Source: Asterella californica (lineage: Eukaryota; Streptophyta; Marchantiopsida; Marchantiales; Aytoniaceae). Taken from it: DNA of 64,000 nt. Location: positions 3,348,001-3,412,000 of the forward strand of contig JAYKYS010000002.1 of assembly GCA_036924285.1 (NCBI GenBank), written 5' to 3'. Position 1 is the first letter of the stretch. The number at the start of each line of letters is the position of its first letter. Both the position numbers and the translations under genes were made by a program. Below are positions 24,021 to 35,991 of this stretch, piece by piece. The notes under the pieces are model-generated. The model did not search any database. It saw only the letters and a list, made by a program, of their open reading frames with translations, and was not told the origin of the DNA.

Positions 24021-26640
24021 CCACAACATAACACTATGAGAGTGGGAAGTTTTTCTAAAAATGCTTGAATTATATATATCTCGCATCCCGTATCACTCTC
24101 TGCTTCTAACAGGAGCTTTCTTAGGGAGTTTGAAGAGATGTAAGATGTACCTGTTTGTGTATGAATGGTTGGGATGAGATTCAGCAGCTGTGTGTCTGAG
24201 CTGCACGTAAGGCATGATGCTGTCTGTGGGTTAACGACCGACGACTAGGTCTTTTGACCACGATGGTCAGGCTGACCAAGAGTTGGCTTTTGCGTACGTT
24301 TCTTTAGTACTCTTTTTCTCACAAATGCGTGCAGGTAAACGTACGAGGAGAAATACGACAGAATGTTACTTTCTTCGTCCAACTTCCCGGGGCAACTTCT
24401 TCATAAGATCGGGCAGTATCCTCTCGAATCCGGCAATTTGATTGGTTTGAAATCCGGTTAGTTTATAACTTCCATCTAACCACAATTCCTGCCGGTTGCC
24501 TCTATAAAAACACCACCCCGGTTCTAGGGCGCCCTTGGTTCTATCTCCGGATTCTCTCGTATTCCTTAGGTTTCGGGGTTCAGTATATATTGGTTAGAGA
24601 TCAAAATGCGAGAATCACGGACTGGGCAGAATGACAAGGACTAATGATCAAGAAAAATCTCTAATAAGACAAGGAATCTTCCTTATATGAGAAAGCTGCT
24701 TGCACCTTTGCAATTGTTTGGTGATTATCATTCCCTACAGTAGTCTAGTTGATGTTTCCTTAGTTATGCTGTATCTCGTAGCTGAAGTTACTGCCTCCTC
24801 TTCGTCGGATCATCCCTGTAAGTAATAAGTGTTACGCAAAAATTGCATATCAAGTTCACAACCAGGAAAAACCAGAGTTGTTTTTAAATATTAAATATAG
24901 TAAGACTTGGAGATATAAAAATTAAAAGAATATATATTTAATCAAAAGATTAATTAATTTTAAATTATATTAACGAGATGATTAAATAATAAATTAATGA
25001 TTAAATATTTGACTCCTCCGTCAGAAGATGGAGAAAGTGAGTCATCATCCCCAATGCATAACGGGGAATGAAAATAATAACTTGTGAACTTGGTTGGATG
25101 TCATCTTTTTAGCGGTAACGTAGAGAAAGAGACTAAAAACCTGACGGTATTTTTCGTCTGTCACTATTTGTCTTTTATTTCGAAACACCTTCTAGGTTCG
25201 AGCGAGGGGGGCTTGGATGGTCATGCTTATTGTCATCTATAGACGTGTCGTTTTGCTTCTCTCCACCTCGTTCATTTTCGTCGCTCGTTATTCGTTTTAT
25301 TGCTGCTCTAGGTTGGAGCGAGGGGATGCTCGGATGCGCATGGTTTTTCTGACCTATAGTGAGAAACGCATGGTATCGCTCTTTTGCATGTCCTTGGTTT
25401 TCGTGCTCCGTGAGCCACCACTTCTTGCAGAAAAGAGGTGGTGGCTGACGAGGTGAGAGCGGTGATGAGACGAGACGGGACGATCACTCGTATTGTTGCC
25501 TGCTTTGCTTTTCACGTTGCTGCTTCGTTCGTTGCCGTTTTGTCGGATCGTACACGGGAGATGTTTTCATGTTTTCTTGCTACCGCTGCTGCGTGACTTG
25601 CAGCGGCAGACACGGAGGTGGGAGCGAGGGTCGTCGAGAAAGCGGTGATGGGGTACGATATGGATCATGACGGGAGGCTGCCTGCTTTCTTCACCTGGCT
25701 GCTGCGTTTGTTACCATCGTGAAGAAATCATCGTCGATGCTTAACGGGAAATAGTCTTGGGAGGCGCACGTCTTTTATTGACTGCTTTGCTTTGTACATT
25801 ATTGCTGCATCGATTCACGTCTTGACAATTTGACCTTGCAGATGTCAGCAGAAGCAAGACGAGACAGACGGGAGATAAGGATGGCGATCATACGAGCTTC
25901 TGAGTCCGCTTGCCACAGCCATTTGCTCCTTTGCAGGTTTTCATCGCTGCATGCGATGTTTCCTTTGCAATGGTGCGTCAGTTGGCAGCGGCAGGTGATT
26001 TCGCAGGTCGGACTGAGAGTGCTCGACAAGTCCTGATGGGACAGTGATGCGACCGGACGGACGGACATCGAAAAGGGAAAGCAGGACAGGAGGAGGACTG
26101 ATTCTTTTTGAGATCCGGTTTGGTCCTCCTCAACTCGTTCTGCTGCAAATAATGAGAGCAACGAACGCCCAAGTTTACCTGCAACTCAGACTTTTGCATG
26201 TGGCACAATGTACGTTGTACCCATCCTCTATATGCCTCTTTTGGCAGCATGGAATGATGGCTTGTGGTTTACCCCGATCTGTGTTGTTGTTTCTGCCATC
26301 TCTCTTTACGTACTTTCATTCACATCGTACAAGTCGTCTCATCCAGGTACACATTCATCTATTTTCTCTGTTGCTCCGAGTGTTGGCAATGCCTACTGAT
26401 TCTGAGCACGATGATGAGAAATCCAACTGCCTTCACGTATTGCTTCCTTCTACTCCCTCTAGTTGTACGTTGTAGCTCTCTGCTTGTGTCATACAACCCT
26501 CTCATATCGTCATCCGTCCAGTCGTCTCTCACTCCTCTGCTTCCACTCTCCTCCACCCTTCTACATACAGCCTTCGTGCTCAGTCATCTCGCTCTGCCTG
26601 ACTTGAGTCTTGTTCTCCTCACGCACCTCTCGACTCCTTG
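24020..26640. other. No confident gene; repeat-like DNA
   Basis: 24,360-24,620 has a TATA-like CTCTATAAAAACACC near 24,500 followed by a leader-like stretch, in the style of an LTR promoter. 24,880-25,000 is AT-rich. 25,194-25,250 and 25,311-25,365 form a short degenerate tandem pair starting GGTT(C/G)GAGCGAGG. Several overlapping ORFs at 25,800-26,640 exist in many frames at once with no recognisable domain, as expected from composition alone. Confidence 0.35.
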
Positions 26641-26699
26641 CTCAGTTCAGTCCTGCTCTCTTGACACGGCTCCAAGCTCCGTGTTCAGTTATGCGTACG

Positions 26700-27960
26700 C
26701 GTATAGGAGATAGTGAGAGAAATAAAAAACAAGTGAAAGCAGTGTAGTCGATTTTCAATGTGTACAGTACCTTGAGTTGCACGTGTGGCAGATGTCTCTC
26801 GAAGGAAAGCGGAACAGAGGAGCATATATTCGGAGAAGACCCAGACTGTTTCAAACAGTGGAGGGTCAGTGTCCTTTCTAGGAGAAGATAAAATGAGGAG
26901 CCATTCTTCGTCTTCAGCAGAAATAGGAGTGAAATATCTCCTTCTGTCTTGTGATTTGAAAAAACAACAATGTCTATATCCTTGATGGTGATAGTCTCTA
27001 GATACATGATGGACTTCCACAGCGCTTCGCACGAACTCGTTGTATTTCATTACCCATTAACCACTTACAATATGGAGAATACTTTCCTGACCAAACCATG
27101 GACCTCAATGAAGTTCGCAATGTGCTGCCAAGTGGGTGGCGTCTCTTATATTTTGTTGATTGCAACGCCCGTTGCAGTATGTTGTTCGCATTCAGCTCCA
27201 TCCTGTTTTTCGTGTCTGCATCACTCAACAGAGTGAAAAGCTCTTGTCCGTCTACGAGCATAGCATCAGTTGTGTTCTTCAAGGAACAGCGATGGTGTAC
27301 CTCAGATTGATCCTTCATGCAGTAGCTGATCATACGGACAAAGTATGAAGGCATCGATTATTCAATTTCTTCACGCACACTTTCTTCCCAGTGGTCTGTT
27401 AGTCCCTTTCCAACCTAAGATTAATATCAAGCGGGTTTTCACATCTATAAGACTACTTGCTTGCAAACAAAGTACTCCTTGAACATGGATATGTAGTGAA
27501 GCGTCCCCTCTCTCAACTGAGATAACACTACAGTTACACTCTTCTTGTAAAAATCTGCATAACGATCCCCAACAAGCAAGGTCAAGGTCTCCACCGATCT
27601 GGACAACAGTTATCGACACTTCAAGTGTTTTCAGAAGGCTTGATTTCTTCGAACGAGGAATAGGGTTGCTCGCATGGATCGCACGAGCAGCTTGTCGCAT
27701 TTGCATCCGATGGAAATGGTCAATGTTTACAGCCTAAAGCCGTGTGTTGAACGTTGTGCAGACGTAGCTCAAGGTCTTATGTCTGTATACAGAAGATACC
27801 ACCGGCTTAATGAGGTCATCCTCGTTACGAAAATATTTAAGATAACAAAATGTAATGGATTGACTATCTTTGAGAACGAGTCACAACTCGTCGGATTCCA
27901 CATACAAGTAAGACCCTTTGATGCACTGGTAGCATTGGTTGCCTCCTGAAAGCATAATTG
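26700..27960 (-). pseudogene. HUH endonuclease (Rep-like transposon) gene, decayed
   Basis: Read on the minus strand, several shifted frames together resemble one protein. From the 5' side: GGNQCYQCIKG near 27,930, then VSITVVQIGGDLDLACWGSL, then ERGDASLHIHVQGVL with the HUH motif His-Ile-His at 27,485-27,493, then LGRKCA. After a frameshift come ISYCMKDQSEVHH and ELFTLLSDADTKNRMELNAN, then HPLGSTLR and SGKYSPY. Later frames carry ITIKDIDIV and RRRYFTPISAEDEEW. HUH nucleases cut one DNA strand for rolling-circle or peel-and-paste movement. I associate this arrangement from memory with Replitron-like eukaryotic HUH transposons; that identity is inference. At least two stops (near 27,890 and 27,740) and frameshifts at about 27,360 and 27,000 show it is dead. 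Confidence 0.6.
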
Positions 27961-27999
27961 ATTTTTACATAATCTAGGGCAAGGAGGAGGAAATCTGGA

Positions 28000-30440
28000 G
28001 GTTTCAAGCAAAAGCGGAATTCGATATAAATGTAACTTCTACTCATATACAAATTGGTTTCAGAGAAAAATAATAATCTACAAGGCAAGACGAGATAAAG
28101 AGGTGGAATGGATGGAACAGCAAACCGGTCGAGTTGGCAATTGTGCGGACAAAATGGCTCTATAGGACCCTTGGACGAGAAGAATATCCTACTGAGTCAC
28201 ATATTGGGCGTAAGGAGATGTAGTATGTCAATGTACAAAGTAGTATAACCTTCAGCACATGTATATACACGGTTGCAGACAGAGGCAATGAGAAGACGTT
28301 CATATAAATATTCAAAGTTTCAGTGTAGTTATATTCGACCAGTGGAAGGAGTTGGCACTGGTTTTTTCTGCAAGTAGCAGTACATGGAGTAGCCAAACCT
28401 TTCTTAAACAGTTTTTTGCTTATTGTTCACCATCGATGCAACGACAAGTTTTGAATGCTCAAGTTGTTATGGCTTTCTGGTCCAGCTGTGTAGTGTACGA
28501 GTTGGAAGAGACCAAAACATAGTATGCTTTCTTCAAGTGTAATTCACCATGTTTGAACCGAAATATTGAAATGACAAACTTGTAATGGGTTGATGTTATC
28601 TACGTATCAACCGTGCAAGTTGGAGTACTTGGAGTGAAACTTGGAGTACAATAGTTGCTTGTGGTGTATTGAAATGTTATCCAAGCAAAATCGTGTGGAA
28701 AAATCATTGCCGCCATCTATGAAACCAAAAAGCTGGAAAGGAAGATACCAACAAGCCGAAATGGGACTCTGATAAGAAAGCAACACCTCGATATCTCTTT
28801 TCTCGGTACCCAGCGGTCTTAAAATAATATTTTCAACAGAGGAAGGAGAGGAGACATGTTCGATATTTGGAAAAAATAAGTCACGAGAAAAGAGACCTGC
28901 AAAATATCTAGCTGTGCGTAATGATTTTCTCATCGAAAGATGGAGAGGGTGAATAAGCAAGCTGGATATGCATGAGTGCCAATGGATGCAAATAGCGAAT
29001 ACGTATTTGGTGACATAGACTTTCCAAAAACTATTTCAAGACTATTACTAGCAATGTATAAGTGTTCATGTATTCAGATCCCATAAGCAGAGTTTAATGG
29101 ATGCAATGTGAATGAATAAATTATGCATCCAAAGTGCTTTGATCCAAGCAGTCCGGGAAGAGGACCACCGTAGAACGAAGGGAAAACAAACAAAGGAGAT
29201 TGGCAGACTGGGTCGATTTGGGAGGATCATCTTCGGAAGTTTTGATTTTTGTTTAAAAGTCAATTGTTACTGCCTCGTCATTTTTCTTCTTTCTGTTATA
29301 TATATATATATATATAATTATAATTATAAAATATATATAAGTTAAAGTTTAAATATATCTAAATATTAAATGACAAGTCAATCGATATCTCACGCCTTCA
29401 TCCGGATACAACCCATAAGCAAGATAACAGAAATGTGTACTATAAACTGTAAGATAGGGGCTCTGCATACTAACAAATCATTTATTTCTAGTGATATTAA
29501 TTTATTACTTAACACTTCCTGAAGATGGAGAGGTGAATATGCAAGCGTGCAGCGAACAAACACATAAAGATGGAAATACGTAAGTCTTTTTGGTTTTGTT
29601 ATCGCCGAAATTATGCACTGCTGATCAGCAACATATATGCATCCAAGTGCACTTTTGCCCAAGATATGAAAGAGACAAACGGCTTGTGAGGATGATAAAT
29701 AATGGGTTTTCATTCGTTGATCATCTTGTTTCACAGACAATTGACTTGTTTCACTTTTCATAATTGACTATATTCATATAATTTCTTTGATTCTACCGAT
29801 TATTTCTTTACAAATGTGTCACTTGCGTGATAGATAAGATCCGCTAAATATGTGAGAGAAGAGACTGGATGCATTCCTATCCAAAATATATATTAGACAT
29901 CAACTACAGATTATTTATATACATACTAAAGTTACTTCAGTGGTCATTGCTTTAGTTCGTCGAGAGTTCAAATCTATGCGATCCAAATAAAGAATAGAAG
30001 AATAAATAAAATTGCTTCCTGACTCATCAATGGGATATATGAATGATTGTTAGATGAATTTGATTGTTAGATATATTAGAGGATTGTTTATGTAGTTCAA
30101 TGTTCTATGGTTAATTCTTAGATGAATTATAAGGATGTTTATGTAATTAAATATTCTCTAGAGCAGGAGACTGATGAACTAGATTGTCATATGGATTAGA
30201 GGCATGTTTATTCAACACTTTAAGGTTATTTCTCATATCAATTAAAGAGATGTTTATGTAATTCAATGCTCCTTAGAGTAAGCGACGATGATATCTCATT
30301 CGTTCTCATTAAAAAATAATATGCTTAGAATGGTAACATTCTAATAGAAAGAACGAACGAAGTTGCGATCATAATACAACCAAAATCTGCCTCGATATCC
30401 GGATGCAAACGTTCTACTAATACTTCTTTACGATATCATT
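28000..30440. other. No gene seen; AT-rich repeat DNA
   Basis: ORFs at 28,607-28,960 and 29,390-29,761 (minus) have no recognisable domains. Phrases such as TATGCATCCAA(A/G)TGC recur at about 29,120, 29,635 and again near 44,450, and a GATGGAGAGG-TGAATA phrase recurs near 28,940, 29,525 and, more diverged, 45,170. This shows a dispersed repeat family. An (AT)n run lies at 29,297-29,316. Confidence 0.4.
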
Positions 30441-30462
30441 ACTTTTCTCTCTAGTATCAGAG

Positions 30463-30640
30463 GTGTTGACATGGAGGTTCAACTTCGCTTTGAGAAAAGG
30501 GAGGAGATTTACTTGGCGGCAAGAACATCACGAGACGATGGAGCAGTTGAAAGAGATTTTGAAGTCTCCACCTGTACTAAGGAGGCTTAACTACGAGAGC
30601 GGGAGACGAAGCAAGTTGAAGTACTTGTTGGTTTTATATA
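30463..30640 (+). mobile_element. Ty3/gypsy RT-RNase H fragment
   Basis: An open frame on the plus strand encodes RFTWRQEHHETMEQLKEILK followed by SPPVLRRLNYESGR. This is the connection between reverse transcriptase and RNase H in Ty3/gypsy polyproteins (usually FxWTxxCQxAFxxLKxxLxxxPVLxxxDY). The following RNase H core is lost. Only this scrap survives. Confidence 0.7.
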
Positions 30641-30659
30641 TAGAGTCATTCACATCGAC

Positions 30660-33600
30660 ATGAAACTCTACGTCATAACGTAGAATAAAATAAATTAGTA
30701 AGTCAATGAGGGTAGAGTAAAGGAACATGACCATATAGGAGAGATCAAGTTTTTTTCTGACTGTAAGTAAAGTAGATCATTCAGCTGTCTAATAAGAGGA
30801 GTTATTTACTTAATAGTATTGTAGAGCCTGTGATAACAACATAGTTTTTTTAAATATCATTCAACAAACTCCAAAGATGAAATGGAATGGATAGTTATTA
30901 AGAGGTGTCAAAATAATAGCAAACATGTACGTTTCTTCCTGCCGCTCATGTTCTAACTGCAACTGGAGGACTCCACGACGAAATATCCATGACACTCTAG
31001 TGAGTTCTGTTGTGACAGAAGGTACCTAGATATTATCCCTCTTTCTATGCATGCTTATAACGCTTGAGGCTGTATGCAAGCATGTGCATGGAGAAGAGCG
31101 GACAGATGTATGACATAGAAGCGTTTATGAAACTTACCAAAAAAGAGTAATTTAGCAAGGTGCGACATCGTATATATGTGGGTTCTTCTATGGGATTCTG
31201 AGGTCCTCGGTCTGAATTTCAGAGTTATGTTTTTCCAGTGCGTGACCTCCAGCTGCTGACTTAGGATCCTTGTTCTCTATGGGTGTGTGGTTTCCGACCG
31301 TCACCTTAAGGTTATATTTTTCTTGTAAAATGAAAACACATGGATTTACGAGTCATAAAAGTTCAACGTCTCTACCAAACGGGCAGGTCTTAGCAACCGG
31401 ACAGTGCAAGCGAGCGAACATTCATTGTGTGTTGTCATTGGTGTTCAACTAAGATTTTGGGGTGGAATATTATCAACTTGTTCCAAATATTTTAATTACA
31501 ACACCATTGGATAGCCCTTGCAGTTGTAATCAAAATTGATCTTTTAATCTTTGCGAACGGAGCTAAGACTACGAAGTTACAGATAATAGCGACTTTGAGA
31601 GTTTTGCACGTCATCACATTGACGGGGTGTTTGACCGGCTGATGTGGCATCCGGGACAATGACGGGGTGGAGTGTTGATGAGGTAGGATGCTGACATGGT
31701 GGGAGCTGAACAGACGAAGACGTTGACAGGGGATTAAAGCTGAGGTGGCAGATTAGAGTGAGATGTCACTACGCGTAGACGTCAACTGACAATGATTCAC
31801 ACGTGACGAGATGACACACGTCGACACTTGGACTTTTATCTCTCTGCTTGAAACACATAAAAGCAAAGGTTCTAAGGTTCATTCTAAGTAATTTTTGGGT
31901 TAGACACGGACAGGCTGTTTTAGCTTAGATTGGGATCATTTTGGTCACATTTGGGTCTAGGCACAAAAACTATCCGAGATCTCACATAATTTTTCATCTT
32001 CGAAGATCACAAACAACTTCAAACAGATATAGATGTCGTTATAGAGATCAGAATCAACGGTTTTTGGTACCGTTGGATATTTTTCCGAGCTCATTCTATT
32101 GATATCAAGAACGTAAAGTTTAGCTTAAAGAGAGAAAGTTAAAGTCTTTTGAAATTTTTGACTAATATTTACATTTTTTGGCAAAATTGTACAAGCCCTC
32201 TCACAGTTTTTACTACACACTGGACTTTCAGATGATACAAAAAACACCGAATTTGGAGCAACAAGAAAGATTCTACACTTGGTTGAAATTTTTGGTAAAT
32301 TTTTTAGATTTTTGTCCAAAAGTGTGCGAACTTTCATACAATTTTCTGTCATAAATCGGACTAGTGCTTTAAATGATAATAACTATTTCTGTGGAATTTA
32401 GTTGGGGACAAGAGTGGTACCGTTAGACAGAGCTTACCAAAAATTTCTAACAATACCAAGAACAACCTATTTGGAGCAGCGGTGTGGATATTAGGGAGGT
32501 TGAAGTTTGGATGGAGTCTCAAGCTTAGCATAAAACTTCTTGAGTCATCGCGTAGTTTTATCTTGTTGGGAGGGGTTTGGGTCAAATTACTTCAAGGTGT
32601 CATAACTCTATGCAGGAAGGTTTGTTGACGAAGTTTGGGGTATCATCGGAACCGGATTTGTGTAAAGATTGTGCATGACACTTCAGTTTAGGGTTTGGTA
32701 AATAGTTTGGAGAATTTTGAAGGTTGTGGACTTAGAAGTGGCATAACTTCTTCCATGAGAATCAATAAGAGACATATTGGATACTGTTGGATTTGATTTG
32801 TTGAGGACTATGGAGCTTTATCATTAGATTAGAGTTTTATGATGTCGTGTAAAGATCATGGATCAGTGAGTTTGTTTATAAATCCTATTAATAATTGACA
32901 GAAGTAAAGTGTAGGGTTTTGGATTAGAAGTTTGCATTCGTATGTTGCCATTTATGTTTATTGACTCTACGTGTTTTCTACAACCAGATATCTCGTGTAT
33001 TCTATGATACATATTTCGTGTCCTATGGTATGACAGCATAGGAGGAGAGATATCACGGAGGTTCCTTGAGACTTTTCTCGGACTCACTCTGTTTGCAGGC
33101 GTATAAACTCTACTCGTCGAGAATAGAAAAGGGCTGGTGATTGGATTTGAAGAACGATCAGAGGAGAATTAACCCATACCTTTAGATAAACTATATTCTT
33201 TACTGTTGATTGTTAAGAGTCTCTTCAGTGCATGCACATAATTTGCATTGCGATGACATATTTCAAACTTTATATTTGACTTGTTTTCTTCATATGTATT
33301 TTTATCATATTGATTATTATTCAAATATTATGTTTACTAGTTATATCTGGTTTGGTACACCAAAAAAGTCTACGTGGATTAACTAACGTAACCTCTGTAA
33401 CAAAAAAACGTAAAATTTCAAAGAGATATTGATGATAAATTGACTAGAACATACTTGTAAACAATTTCAGATCACCCATCAACTACTACATATATCATCA
33501 AAGATTCAAATGATCGATACCAAAACCTCACGAACATTGTAAGCGAAAGACGAGATGATGGTAAAGATTATCATGGTCTAATCAATTCGTAGATTTGAGA

Positions 33601-34680
33601 AAAATAATATAAATTTCTAAATCGTTCATTAAGTTGAGAAACTTGATAAATATGCGTCAAAAGCTCTAAGCGGGGATCTGAAAAGGAAAGATTTATTCCA
33701 CTTTATTAACAAGATTATACTACGAATTTCTTACTCTAAAATTTCATAAGACTTTCTAAAATTAACAATAAATATAAACAGTATACTAGTTTTGGTACAA
33801 CTATTCCTTCATTCATGCTCTTCCACGGAAGATAAGGGATATCATGTTTGCTTGTGATATATAAACGTTTCTTTTTGCTACGGAAATAGTTTCTGATAAG
33901 AAGTTTACCGTGGTGCTGCTTAAGAAGATCAAATTGATGTATTTTTTGAGAAGTAAATATTTGTTGCACTGCACATATTTTTTTGTGAGATCATGTTAAA
34001 CTGAAACCAAAAGTCTGTTTGGTAAATAGTTGTCAAATTTTCTTTTTATATTTATAATTGTCGCAGTTTCAAGAGAGATTTCAGGTCCCGCTTACTCGCA
34101 TTCTCAACCATTTTCACTTTACGGGTATAGTGGAACAGCTTTATGGGATAATTCACTCTTTAGCGTTTTAATTTTTACTTAAATTAACTTAATTAAACAT
34201 AATTATATATCTGATTCGCACAAAACAAAAATTTTTAAGATTGCAAAAGTTTGTTTGGTCGTAACCCAAATAGGTTTGTTGTGTTTGATCATATCTCTAT
34301 TAACTATGCATTGCTTAATCACACCCTTGACTGCTTATCGACATAAAACCGGTATCCAACTGGAATCTAACATCAGTATCAGCTAATGTGTACTTTATGG
34401 TTGAAACTAGTCTGGATCGAAAGTATATGATTAACTACATGGAGAAGTAACTGGTTTGACTGTTGATAACCAATCATGAGTGTAATAAAATAATACATGG
34501 TTAAGAAGAGTGCGATTGCGAGCAAGCGGAACAAATCTACTGGGCATCATGTTTAAAACTGATGCCCCAACCTAGAAATAGCTACGAGTATTTCCAGAAT
34601 TAATTGGCTGTGTAGAAGTAGCATTGAGTCGATAGTATAATATATGCAGGAAAGTACGACACGACGCCTGGAGTTCTGTT
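30660..34680. other. No gene seen; likely LTR-type and AT-rich remnants
   Basis: 31,600-31,830 is rich in TGACGGGG, TGATGTGGC and similar phrases forming a degenerate minisatellite. 31,850-33,150 has an untranslatable LTR-like texture, following the gypsy fragment on the plus strand, so it may be that element's 3' LTR region (inference). 33,150-34,680 is AT-rich with no supported feature. Short minus ORFs here have no known domain. Confidence 0.35.
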
Positions 34681-34689
34681 TGAATGAAT

Positions 34690-35991
34690 GCAAAAGAAAG
34701 GCTGCCCCTCCGCTCCCCATCGTCTGTCTGTTGTGTGCCTTGACTCGTCTATTCCCATGCCCTCGCATTGTTACAGCGGAGCACAGTTCATAGCTGTCGA
34801 AGCTCGTCGCCCCACTTCATCGTCTTCTCTCCCCTACCTCTCTCGCTTGTTTACCAGATCGTGTACTGTACCCGTTCCGTTCCGTTCCGACCCGACCCCT
34901 TCTCCCTTCCCCTCCTCCCGTCCCTGCCTGTTCTCTCGACACTGTTCGCTGTACATGAATGCTGGTTTCTTTGCCGTGTCGTCCGTCGCGGGCTTGTGAG
35001 GGAAGCCAAGAGGAATCAGGCAGGATTAGAGCTTTTCACGGGGCCTCTCCCGTTGGAAGAGAAGGGGGAGGTTCGTTGTAGTTTTACTGTCAGGACTCAG
35101 GCGGTGGGATGTCGTGTCTGTCCTCAGGGGTGTGAAAGGCAAGCAAGAAAGAGGGAGCGAGGGAGGGACGAGTTCGTTGGATCCAATCGCACTGGCCACC
35201 CACTTGGGCTGTCGTGTCTGTGATTGCATCCTGATGAGGTATTTTTTTGCCCGCGTTTTGTTTCGGAGCGAGCGCGTTTCTGGGTTTGCCGGGCTTCGGA
35301 TTCGAAGAGACGATTGACTTGGTGGCTTACTATTGGGGACTGAGAGCGCGGCACAGAGACAGAGAGAGAGAAAGAGAGAAAGAGAGAGAAGATTGCTCAA
35401 CAGAAACTCGGACTGAAGAAGGTGGTGCTTGTGTGCCTCTCACAGAGGGAGAGCGAGCGGAAAGAGCACTTGCTTTCCTGCTCGAACGAACCGGACTTGC
35501 CGCCCGACAAGTGTTTTTCTTCTTCATTTCCTCCCCTTTGGTTCATTTGTTGCATGCATTGCAACGATTCAGCCCCTTCGTCTTTCTACTCTGCCTCCAT
35601 GCGCGCACATCTGCGTTACACAGTTTTCCGAATCAAATAACATCGGGCTCATTTGATTGGAGTGTTGAGATTTCCACTCGTGCGGCCCACGTCGTCCATC
35701 TTTCGCTCTTTGCCCTCCTTGTTCATATTTCTTCCTTTCTAGTTTGCCTCTCCCTCTCTTGGTGTGCGACGGAGCATCGGGGTTTGAAATTTCTCGTAGA
35801 CGGTTTCTTCACCCATGACCCTCATCCTGTCGGTTTCCGGCGGGTAGTCCTGGGACATCATTTCCCGCTTTTGCCACATGTGGCCAGGAATCCGGGAATT
35901 ATCGAGTGATTTTTTACATACGATTTATGCGTGAGCGATTGATGCTTGAACTATTGATGCCGGTAGGGCGGCGAGCCGAGCGTGCATTTAG
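34690..35991 (+). promoter_or_regulatory. Probable promoter and 5' leader of the ubiquitin protease gene
   Basis: The composition changes sharply from AT-rich repeat DNA to GC-richer DNA with pyrimidine tracts (34,880-34,940) and a GA tract (35,358-35,390), typical of plant promoter and leader DNA just upstream of a start codon. Several plus-strand ATGs and ORFs lie in it (the longest 35,247-35,909), so upstream ORFs or a leader intron are possible. The transcription start was not determined. Confidence 0.4.

Noticed and set aside
25799..26713. Several long overlapping ORFs in different frames
   Set aside because: Mutually overlapping frames with no family resemblance, splice sites or conserved motifs.
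35247..35909. 220-codon ORF upstream of the ubiquitin protease
   Set aside because: It is hydrophobic and low-complexity, overlaps GA/CT tracts, has no domain, and sits where the promoter or leader is expected.
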